From NCBI GenBank assembly GCA_039182715.1, contig JBCDBY010000192.1, positions 1 to 8,909 of the forward strand: 8,909 nucleotides of DNA, given 5' to 3'. Of the stretch, positions 1-8,909 are shown piece after piece. Source of the DNA: JBCDBY01 sp039182715 (GTDB lineage: Bacteria; Planctomycetota; PLA2). Each line of letters opens with the position of its first letter. Position 1 is the first letter of the stretch. The position numbers and the translations under genes are program-made. The notes under the pieces are model-generated. The model worked only from the letters and a program-made list of their open reading frames with translations. It did not search any database and was not told the origin of the DNA.

Positions 1-1
1 G

Positions 2-268
2 CTCAACCTCGGTTGCGCGACCGGCCACCCGAGCTTCGTGATGTCGGCCAGCTTCACCAACCAGGTGCTGGCGCAGATCGAGCTCCACAAGAACCACGAG
101 AACTACGAGAACCGCGTCTACGTGCTGCCGAAGTACCTGGACGAGAAGGTGGCGCGCCTGCACCTCGACAAGCTGGGCGTCAAGCTCACCGAGCTCAGCC
201 AGGAGCAGGCCGACTACATCGACGTGCCGGTCGAAGGTCCCTACAAGCCCGCCCACTACCGGTACTAG
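2..268 (+). CDS. ahcY: Adenosylhomocysteinase (S-adenosyl-L-homocysteine hydrolase), C-terminal fragment
   Basis: Cytoplasmic NAD-dependent enzyme that splits S-adenosylhomocysteine into adenosine and homocysteine, relieving product inhibition of methyltransferases and returning homocysteine to the methionine cycle. Only the last 88 residues are in the window; the gene enters from the left edge in frame 2. What is seen: the conserved stretch with GHPSFVMS near the start of the fragment, followed by the helical SASFTNQVLAQIEL block, and the family's characteristic C-terminus ending KPAHYRY. In known structures the C-terminal Lys and Tyr reach into the NAD site of a neighbouring subunit, and both are present, so the 3' end looks intact. 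It lies 9 nt upstream of metK on the same strand, a sensible methyl-cycle operon. Its start and promoter are outside the window. Family assignment is very safe. Confidence 0.97.
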   Translation, partial: LNLGCATGHPSFVMSASFTNQVLAQIELHKNHENYENRVYVLPKYLDEKVARLHLDKLGVKLTELSQEQADYIDVPVEGPYKPAHYRY

Positions 269-271
269 GAG
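267..271 (+). promoter_or_regulatory. Shine-Dalgarno of metK overlapping the ahcY stop codon
   Basis: The sequence AGGAG begins on the second base of the ahcY TAG stop and ends 6 nt before the metK ATG. A ribosome terminating on ahcY would sit on the metK ribosome-binding site, so the two genes are probably co-transcribed and translationally coupled. This motif also supports the ATG at 278 as the metK start. The coupling is inferred from the overlap; the motif itself is seen. Confidence 0.8.
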
Positions 272-277
272 CCCCGC

Positions 278-1423
<1,146 letters not shown>

Positions 1424-1444
1424 TCCGGAACGTTTGAGACTGAC

Positions 1445-1478
1445 GAGGGCGGACGCCGCGAGGTGTCCGCCCTCTTTT
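1445..1478 (+). terminator. Rho-independent terminator after metK
   Basis: A 13-bp inverted repeat (GAGGGCGGACGCC at 1445-1457 against GGTGTCCGCCCTC at 1462-1474, with a single G-U wobble) closes a GCGA loop of the GNRA tetraloop type and is followed by TTTT. It sits 21 nt downstream of the metK stop. The T-tract is on the + strand only, so it mainly serves the ahcY-metK transcript. The convergent sigma-fusion gene ends at its edge: that gene's stop codon shares T1478, and its transcript would fold the same hairpin just after its stop but without a U-tract. Confidence 0.93.
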
Positions 1479-4400
1479 CATTTGGAGGGCTCGAACCGGA
1501 GGACCACCTCGTCGAGGAAAGTGACCCCGTCGCGCTCGACCAGCAGGGGAGGCTTACGTCCGACGGTGTGCGCCACGAGTCGGAACGGTCCTGCTGCATC
1601 TTCCTGCGCGACCAGCAGGCGGAACCGGCCTGAAGCATCGCTGTGCGTCGTGGCGAGGCTGACCGTCTTACCCGCCACCTTGCCGTAGAGAGACACGTAG
1701 GCCTTGGAGGCCCCAATCACCCGTCCCACACGCTTGACGGCGGGCCGGAACCGGAGCACCACCTCCTGCCCGTTCGGTACGACCGGAAGCAAACGCGGGG
1801 GAACCATAAGGCCCGGCTCGTCGGCCAACGGAGATACGAAGAGGTTGAACTCCGTCTGAAGCAGACCGGAGAACCGCGCCCGCCCCGTGTGGTCCGTCGT
1901 GGCGACGGCAAACATGGCGCCGCTCATCCGCACCACGCGCCCTTCCAGGGGCTCTCCCTCGGGATCGAGGACGCGCACCACCAGGGTTCGGTCCTCGGAA
2001 ACCTTCTGGAGGACGAACTGCACGTTTCGCGAGCCCGCCGCGATGTCTCGGAGCTCGCCGCGCAGTCGCATCAGCTCTTTCGGTCGATCGCCCCGTTGCC
2101 CCACCTGATACACGAGATCGAATGTCTTGCCCGGGCTCACCGGTAGCCGGAACTGCCCCCGAAGATCCGTCGAGACCGGATCACCCAGCTTTCCCTCGTG
2201 ACGTGCCGCCACGAGTGCTTGCGGAATCGGCGTTCCGTCCGGGCGACGGACCGTGCCACGAATGGTGGGCACGCGCACGACACGGAACTCGACCTCGTCC
2301 CCATCCTCGGGAATCGATAGCTCCGGATACGGGATGCGATACGCCTCGCCCTCGGTCGGATGCCCGGCGTGCCGCAGTCGAATCGCGCGAACGCCGGCGG
2401 GAACCTCGAGTTCGACCCGGCCGTTCGCGTCGACCGATCCCCCGACCCTATGCTTGTCGTCGACCGTCGCGACGTACGCGGAAGTGACGGGCCGTTCGAG
2501 GTCGTCGCGCACCGACACAACGACGCGGCGGCTTCGCGGGAACTCGAGCGTCAGCCCTCGAACGTCGCCGTCGCGGACCTCGACCTGCTGTTGCGAACGA
2601 AGACCTCCCGGGCGACTGGAGACGAGCGTGTAGGTGCCCGGGGCGAGTTCCGGGAACCTGAACCTCCCGAGATCGTCGGTACGACGAAACTCTCGTTCCC
2701 CGAAGTGCATGTTGCGACCGGCCGCTCGCGGTTCGTACCGTCGCCGGTCCGCGTTGGCACCCCCGAGCGTCACCGGCACGCGGGCGAGCGGGGTCCCCTC
2801 CTCGTCCAGCACGCGCCCTTCCACGGAGAATCCGGCGGCCAGCCGGATGTCGGCCAGATCGACGCAGCCGCCGGGATTGCCCGTCGGCTCGATGTCGAAC
2901 AGGACGCGGCCGTGCCCGCGGGCGACGAGCACGACACTATGGAACATCCGTGGATGCAATCCGCCGAGTTCGAATCGCCCATCGGATCCCGAGGTCCCGG
3001 ACGCGTGGCTCACCTGCTGGAGACGCACGGGCCCGAGTCGGCGCATCACGGCCCCGATGGCCGCGATGCGCACACCCTCGAGGGGCGCCCCGTCCGCGCC
3101 GAGGACACGACCTTGCACACGATCCCCGGGCGAAAGCTCGAAGTCGATCTGGGTCCGGACACTGACCAACTGGCATTCGACGGCGAAATCGGGGTGGGAC
3201 GCGAAAAGGGCTCCGTCCGCATCGCTCTCGGACTTGGCAATCCGATAGCGGCCGGACTCGTCCGTTCGCACGGCCCAGGATTGCCCCCACCCGAAGCCGA
3301 CGCGCGCGCCGACGATCGGCTCGCCATCCCCTTTCGAGAGGACCCGCCCCGAGATCATCTCGCCGGGCGGAATCACGAACTCCAGGTCGACGCGGCCGGA
3401 GCTCGCGGGAACGAAGACCCGACGTCCTCGTCCCGCGCCCCCGCGTTCGGGATGCCAGGCGAACATCCAGACTTGTCCCGGTCCGTTCACGCCGCCGAAC
3501 GTCACGCCTCCGTCGACAGCGGTAGCCCCCACGCGAGGAAGGGAGTTGGCCGCGTCCCGCGCGTCCCTCCAGAGTCGGATCTCCGCACCCTCCACGGGTC
3601 GGCCCCTCGCATCCCGCACGCGCACCTGCAGCGTCGCTCCCGATCCGAGCACAACCCGGAGGCGCTCGCCGGCCATCACGTTCGGGATGCGACGACGGGC
3701 GAGCCCCGTGGCCGAGACTTCGAGCGAACCCGAGCGCGCTCGGTCCCAGGGCAGTCGGAACGTGCCGTCGCGGGCACTGCGGGTTTCGGGGCCGTCGATT
3801 CGCTTGTCCCGCTGTTCCCCGACGGGCAGGCTCACGCGCCGCCACGGAAACTCCGCCAACCTGAGTCGCGCCCCGGCGACGGGCGTGCCGTCTTCTCGCA
3901 CGACGCGGCCATGCACGTCCCGCTCGCGATCGACCGCGGCGAGATCGATGGCCGCGGGAAGCCGCGGGCCGCTCCCGTTCGATTCCTCGGGCGTCCCCTC
4001 CGCGGTCCCCCCCCGCAAGTGCCGCCGCGCCGCGGCATCGCGCCGCGACATTCCCTCATCCCCTTCTCGCCACGCGTCCCAGCCGATCCAGAGTAGGGCG
4101 GCCGCCGCCAGCAGCACGGTGACCATCACAGCTTTCGATTTCATGACCACTCCGATCGTCGGAACCGAGGCACGGGACACGTCGGCCATCCACCAGGGGA
4201 CGACGAGCCCGAGGTGCGCGATGCGAGGATGCAGGCGTCCGCGCAGCAGCCGGCGCGCGCGCTTCAGCCGCGTGCGCACGGTCGCATCGGGCAAGTCCAG
4301 AAGTTGCGCACACTCGCGCAGGGACAGCCCCTCGAAGTAGCGCAGGACCACCGCGTCGCGATACAGGTCCGGGAGCCGCGCGACCTCGGCACGTAGATAC

Positions 4401-4738
4401 TCGGCGCGTTCCTGCACGACCGCTCGACCCCCGGGCCCCAACTCGTCGCTCGGAAGCGCGAGCTGGTCGGCGAGCTGCGGCTCCCGCTGCTGAATCGCCT
4501 TGCGCCGGTAGGCGATGCGTACGACGACCGTGAGCAGCCAGGCAAGAACCGGGGCGTCCATCGGGCGTTCGCCGCGGCGTAGCAACGCGTGGTACGTCGC
4601 CTGCACCGAATCCTCGGCGTCCTGCGGCTGGCCGATGCGGCGTGCGGCGGCCAGCAGGCGCGGGCGCGTCTTGCGGACCAGCTCCTCCATGGCGGCGGCG
4701 TCGCCGTCGTCTCGGTAGCGCCGGAGCAGGTCGTTCAT
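1478..4738 (-). CDS. ECF-type sigma factor fused via a membrane helix to carboxypeptidase-regulatory-like repeats
   Basis: Probable membrane-tethered transcription factor of 1086 residues. Seen in order: sigma region 2 at about 15-85 (DAEDSVQATYHALLRRG, then the AWLLTVVVR block), a charged linker, sigma region 4 at about 118-168 with the helix-turn-helix (YRDAVVLRYFEGLSLRECA, then ATVRTRLKRAR), a hydrophobic helix at 203-220, a basic low-complexity linker to about 270, and then repeated modules spaced roughly 80-100 residues. Module openings of the form GRV-x-DG-x-P-x-x-GA are near 277, 371, 463, 542, 640, 740, 827 and 920, typical of carboxypeptidase-regulatory-like beta-sandwich domains. 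There is no peptidase catalytic domain. One helix after a cytoplasmic sigma domain puts the repeats outside the membrane, though many arginines after the helix make positive-inside prediction ambiguous. I chose ATG 4738 over an in-frame TTG at 4765; the Shine-Dalgarno is weak for both. No anti-sigma gene is in the window. The 62 nt between it and the upstream lipoprotein gene show no clear promoter. Target promoters and signal are unknown. Confidence 0.88.
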   Translation of the reverse strand: MNDLLRRYRDDGDAAAMEELVRKTRPRLLAAARRIGQPQDAEDSVQATYHALLRRGERPMDAPVLAWLLTVVVRIAYRRKAIQQREPQLADQLALPSDELGPGGRAVVQERAEYLRAEVARLPDLYRDAVVLRYFEGLSLRECAQLLDLPDATVRTRLKRARRLLRGRLHPRIAHLGLVVPWWMADVSRASVPTIGVVMKSKAVMVTVLLAAAALLWIGWDAWREGDEGMSRRDAAARRHLRGGTAEGTPEESNGSGPRLPAAIDLAAVDRERDVHGRVVREDGTPVAGARLRLAEFPWRRVSLPVGEQRDKRIDGPETRSARDGTFRLPWDRARSGSLEVSATGLARRRIPNVMAGERLRVVLGSGATLQVRVRDARGRPVEGAEIRLWRDARDAANSLPRVGATAVDGGVTFGGVNGPGQVWMFAWHPERGGAGRGRRVFVPASSGRVDLEFVIPPGEMISGRVLSKGDGEPIVGARVGFGWGQSWAVRTDESGRYRIAKSESDADGALFASHPDFAVECQLVSVRTQIDFELSPGDRVQGRVLGADGAPLEGVRIAAIGAVMRRLGPVRLQQVSHASGTSGSDGRFELGGLHPRMFHSVVLVARGHGRVLFDIEPTGNPGGCVDLADIRLAAGFSVEGRVLDEEGTPLARVPVTLGGANADRRRYEPRAAGRNMHFGEREFRRTDDLGRFRFPELAPGTYTLVSSRPGGLRSQQQVEVRDGDVRGLTLEFPRSRRVVVSVRDDLERPVTSAYVATVDDKHRVGGSVDANGRVELEVPAGVRAIRLRHAGHPTEGEAYRIPYPELSIPEDGDEVEFRVVRVPTIRGTVRRPDGTPIPQALVAARHEGKLGDPVSTDLRGQFRLPVSPGKTFDLVYQVGQRGDRPKELMRLRGELRDIAAGSRNVQFVLQKVSEDRTLVVRVLDPEGEPLEGRVVRMSGAMFAVATTDHTGRARFSGLLQTEFNLFVSPLADEPGLMVPPRLLPVVPNGQEVVLRFRPAVKRVGRVIGASKAYVSLYGKVAGKTVSLATTHSDASGRFRLLVAQEDAAGPFRLVAHTVGRKPPLLVERDGVTFLDEVVLRFEPSK
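4007..4014 (-). repeat. Homopolymer of eight G in the coding strand
   Basis: Eight consecutive C on the + strand read as G8 on the coding strand, within codons 242-244 (Arg-Gly-Gly) of the sigma fusion, in the linker just outside the membrane helix. A one-base slip would leave sigma domain and helix intact but take the repeat region out of frame. The tract could be a mutable contingency site or simply a chance run in GC-rich DNA; it is also a typical place for a sequencing error, though the reading frame is intact as given. Confidence 0.6.
4079..4132 (-). other. Single transmembrane helix joining sigma and repeat regions
   Basis: Residues 203-220 of the sigma fusion (AVMVTVLLAAAALLWIGW) are an 18-residue uncharged run rich in Ala, Leu and Val. 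It is preceded by MKSK and followed by an acidic then strongly basic stretch. By itself the segment looks like an N-terminal signal-anchor, which matters because an in-frame ATG lies directly in front of it. It has no lipobox and no obvious AXA cleavage site right after it, so an uncleaved anchor is more likely. A short upstream hydrophobic patch (LGLVVPWWMA, residues 176-185) is too short to span a membrane. Confidence 0.75.
4142..4153 (-). promoter_or_regulatory. Possible internal translation start with Shine-Dalgarno inside the sigma fusion gene
   Basis: On the - strand, GGAG (4153-4150) lies 5 nt before an in-frame ATG (4144-4142), codon 199 of the long reading frame. Starting there would give an 888-residue protein beginning MKSK and then the hydrophobic helix, so a normal-looking exported or membrane-anchored repeat protein without a sigma domain. 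The motif is stronger than anything seen before the full-length start. Real use is unproven; a GGAG in GC-rich coding sequence can occur by chance. Confidence 0.4.
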
Positions 4739-4800
4739 CGCGTCCACACCCGCATAGTGCGCCAACCGGGCGCGAGGGGTTCAGGATTTCCGGCGATGGG

Positions 4801-6258
4801 TCAGGGCGCGTCGAGGTAGCGCAGAGACAGCCCGACCCAAGGGAGGGGCAGCACGACCGGCACGCCGGCGGCCGCGGCGTCCAGCGTGTTGCCGTCGGCA
4901 CGCAGGCGCGTCTCGTCGCGCGGGTCGAGGACGATCGGGCCGTAGAGCGCGTTGTTGGCGAAGACCAGGTCGCCCGTGTTGGGCACCGGCTCGCGCTCCA
5001 TCAGGCGGTCGCAGGCGACGATGCGGTTCTCCTCGAAGCGCGCCGGGCTCGAGCCGGAGAAGACGCGGCCGGTACGCGTGGGAAACGCCGTGCTGTAGCT
5101 GCGCATGCCGGAGAAGGTGTTGCGCCGAAACGTCCACTCCGGATCGATGCGCCCCTGCGCCGCGTCGACATTCAGGAACATCGCGTTCAGGAAGATGCCG
5201 GAGTCGCAGTCGACGAAGAGGTTGTCCGTCATCTCGATCCAGGTGCCCCGCCGCTGCAGCGTGATGGCGTAGCCGCCGGATCCCGACGCCGCGCAGCCGG
5301 GTTTCGCGGCACGCGTGCCGAAGAAGACGTTGTTCGTCACGCGCACCGGCTCCGCCTCGGTGCCGCCCATCTTGAAGTCGAGGCTGTTCTCGCCGCACAG
5401 GAGCTCGCCGTTGGGCTCCTGCAGGTACGCCTCGGCGGTGAAGCCCATGAAGTTGTTGTCGACCAGCGTCCCCGCGCTCAGGCCGTACGGCTCGCCTTCG
5501 CGGTCGGTCGTCTGCAGCGAGTCCGTGTAGTTGAGGATCACGTTGCTGACGAAGCGGTTGTGCGTGCAGGCGCCGTCGCTGAGCTGGATCGCGACCACGT
5601 CGTTGGGCGCCCACTGCGACGCGTCGAACCGCTGCATCACGCAGCGCTGGACGAGGCAGCGCTGCGTGTCGAAGCGGATGCGCAGCGGCTGGCCAGTCGT
5701 CTCGTGCCAGAGGCAGCGATCGATCGTGATGCCCTCCGCGTCGCGCACCAGGCTCGACGCGAAGCCGTCCCGGAATGTCAGGCCGTGAAAGCTCTGGTAG
5801 CGCTGATTCCATACGCGGATGCCGATCAACCGCGCCTCGCTCCCGCCCAGGCGCTCGGCGGGATGCGGCGCGGCGCCGATGTCCGCCCCCACCGCCGGCG
5901 CGTAGGTCACCAGCAGCGGCTCCGTCTCGGTGCCGGAAGCTTCGATGTAGAGGACGCCGTCGCCGAGCGAGCCGTTCGAGCGACCGCGGTAGTCGCCCGG
6001 CAGCAGCACGATCACGCGAATGCCGAAGTCGTCCGGCTGCAGCACCTCGTCCGGCCAGCGGTCGAGCGGCTCGACGTCGGGCCGCATGACGTAGAGGTCG
6101 GCGCGGGCCCAGAACGCGGTGAAATCTTCGATGTAGGGCGTCGGAACCTCGTGGGCGGACACCCGGCGCTGGGGAACAGGCTGGGGCTCCGGAGCCGGTG
6201 AAGACCCACCGCCGCAGGCGGAAACGAGGAGCAGGAACGGGAGGAGAGGACGAAGCAT
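4801..6258 (-). CDS. Predicted lipoprotein with right-handed parallel beta-helix fold
   Basis: A 485-residue envelope protein of unknown specific function. It starts with a short hydrophobic signal and a lipobox LVSAC, with the acylated Cys at residue 15; the next residue is Gly rather than Asp, which by the E. coli rule favours the outer membrane. A Pro/Ser-rich tether (about 16-40) follows. From about 80 the protein shows the opening typical of beta-helix proteins (a VIVLLPGDYRG strand, then YIEASGT at 104-110). Beyond it come repeated short strands ending in Asn-rich turns: ITIDRC near 177, NRFVSNV near 234, VDNNF near 266, VTNNVF near 307, MTDNLF near 343, RRNTF near 378, EENRI near 409, FANNALYG near 433. 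Such asparagine ladders are common in pectate-lyase-like and other polysaccharide-active beta-helices, but no catalytic set can be assigned. The ATG at 6258 is fixed by the signal peptide; its ribosome-binding site is weak. The sigma fusion gene follows on the same strand after 62 nt. Confidence 0.85.
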   Translation of the reverse strand: MLRPLLPFLLLVSACGGGSSPAPEPQPVPQRRVSAHEVPTPYIEDFTAFWARADLYVMRPDVEPLDRWPDEVLQPDDFGIRVIVLLPGDYRGRSNGSLGDGVLYIEASGTETEPLLVTYAPAVGADIGAAPHPAERLGGSEARLIGIRVWNQRYQSFHGLTFRDGFASSLVRDAEGITIDRCLWHETTGQPLRIRFDTQRCLVQRCVMQRFDASQWAPNDVVAIQLSDGACTHNRFVSNVILNYTDSLQTTDREGEPYGLSAGTLVDNNFMGFTAEAYLQEPNGELLCGENSLDFKMGGTEAEPVRVTNNVFFGTRAAKPGCAASGSGGYAITLQRRGTWIEMTDNLFVDCDSGIFLNAMFLNVDAAQGRIDPEWTFRRNTFSGMRSYSTAFPTRTGRVFSGSSPARFEENRIVACDRLMEREPVPNTGDLVFANNALYGPIVLDPRDETRLRADGNTLDAAAAGVPVVLPLPWVGLSLRYLDAP

Positions 6259-6283
6259 GCCAGGGCTTTCGGGCGGGCTGCCT

Positions 6284-6325
6284 CAAGCTACAAGCCGCAA
6301 GCTACAAGCGGCAACAGATGCAAGC
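6284..6325. repeat. Degenerate 7-bp tandem repeat (CAAGCNN)
   Basis: Four adjacent CAAGCNN heptads (NN = TA, CG, TA, GG) occupy 6284-6311, followed by a decayed CAACAGA unit and a further CAAGC at 6321-6325. On a larger scale this is two copies of a 12-mer, CAAGCTACAAGC, with a 14-nt period. The core also contains GCCGC and GCGGC arms (6294-6298 and 6308-6312) around a 9-nt loop. It lies 26 nt upstream of the lipoprotein ATG, so it falls in that gene's leader or promoter region. It may be a dispersed intergenic repeat or an operator-like array; the sequence alone does not decide. Confidence 0.7.
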
Positions 6326-6369
6326 CCGGTCCGCGCACCGAGGCGAGCCAGGTCGAAGCAGAATCGTCA

Positions 6370-6435
6370 CGCCGGCGACGGAGTCGATCTCCGCTCACCG
6401 ACGAGCCGGCGCGACATGTCGCCGCGCGCAGCTCG
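6370..6435 (-). other. Overlapping inverted repeats downstream of secA
   Basis: The 188-nt gap between secA and the lipoprotein gene holds several nested dyads near its secA end. CGCCGGC (6370-6376) pairs with GCCGGCG (6405-6411). The perfect 12-nt palindrome GCGACATGTCGC is at 6411-6422. CGAGC (6402-6406) pairs with GCTCG (6431-6435) around it. The first and last pairings share bases and exclude each other. No T-tract follows on the - strand, so this is not a standard intrinsic terminator for secA; it could stabilise the 3' end, help Rho-dependent termination or bind a regulator. No clear sigma-70 promoter is visible in the remaining gap. Confidence 0.4.
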
Positions 6436-6446
6436 CAGCGTACAGC

Positions 6447-8909
<2,463 letters not shown>

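Noticed and set aside
269..277. SAM-responsive riboswitch in front of metK
   Set aside because: Only 9 nt lie between ahcY and metK, far too short for a SAM aptamer; one upstream of ahcY would be outside the window.
2360..4096. A 578-codon + strand open frame opposite the sigma fusion gene
   Set aside because: It lies wholly antisense to the sigma fusion, has no recognisable domain, is rich in Arg, Pro, Gly and His as GC-rich shadow frames are, and lacks a convincing ribosome-binding site.
4739..4765. TTG start at 4765 for the sigma fusion gene
   Set aside because: It adds nine residues with no sigma-family support, uses a rare start codon and has no purine-rich motif at the right distance; ATG 4738 begins just before region 2. 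The choice is not certain.
4642..6201. A 519-codon + strand open frame opposite the lipoprotein gene
   Set aside because: Its product is an Arg/Ala/Val-rich shadow with no family features, while the - strand frame has a lipobox and regular beta-helix turns.
4781..6286. A 501-codon - strand frame overlapping the lipoprotein in another phase
   Set aside because: Low-complexity Arg/Ala-rich product without signal or domain; it arises from high GC at third codon positions of the real gene.
6402..6435. Intrinsic terminator for secA
   Set aside because: There is dyad symmetry but no T-tract on the - strand after the stem, so I list it only as inverted repeats.

Overview
The window is high-GC bacterial chromosomal DNA with five protein genes: a SAM-cycle pair on the + strand and three genes on the - strand. 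I see no tRNA, rRNA, CRISPR array, transposase, phage gene or other clear sign of recent transfer. The gene content best fits Planctomycetota or a related large-genome, GC-rich lineage. The reasons are an ECF sigma factor fused through a membrane helix to many carboxypeptidase-regulatory-like beta-sandwich modules, a large lipoprotein of parallel beta-helix type, and a SecA with a long insert between helicase motifs V and VI. This assignment is inference from gene style; Gemmatimonadota, Acidobacteriota or Myxococcota are not excluded.

Layout: positions 2-268 hold the 3' end of ahcY (S-adenosylhomocysteine hydrolase). It is followed after 9 nt by a complete metK (SAM synthetase, 278-1423), whose Shine-Dalgarno overlaps the ahcY stop codon. 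The pair ends at a strong intrinsic terminator (1445-1478) with a 13-bp stem and a GNRA loop. A convergent gene on the - strand has its stop codon at the edge of that terminator. This gene (1478-4738) encodes a 1086-residue protein with ECF sigma regions 2 and 4, one membrane helix and about eight beta-sandwich repeats. It is preceded, after 62 nt and on the same strand, by a 485-residue lipoprotein with parallel beta-helix character (4801-6258). A 188-nt gap (6259-6446) contains a degenerate 7-bp tandem repeat and overlapping inverted repeats. The rest (6447-8909) is the 3' part of secA on the - strand, including its C-terminal zinc motif.

How the genes work together: AhcY and MetK are housekeeping enzymes of the methyl cycle. 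AhcY removes the S-adenosylhomocysteine left by methyltransferases, and MetK makes new SAM from methionine and ATP. SecA drives protein export and would also export the lipoprotein, but it is not specifically tied to it. The lipoprotein and the sigma fusion could form a two-gene unit, with an envelope polysaccharide-type protein beside a membrane-tethered transcription factor; this is inference from orientation and spacing.

The most interesting object is the sigma-beta-sandwich fusion. Its membrane helix starts exactly at an in-frame ATG with its own GGAG Shine-Dalgarno, so the gene may also produce a second protein without the sigma domain. A run of eight G lies in the coding strand just after the helix, where slippage would remove the whole repeat region.
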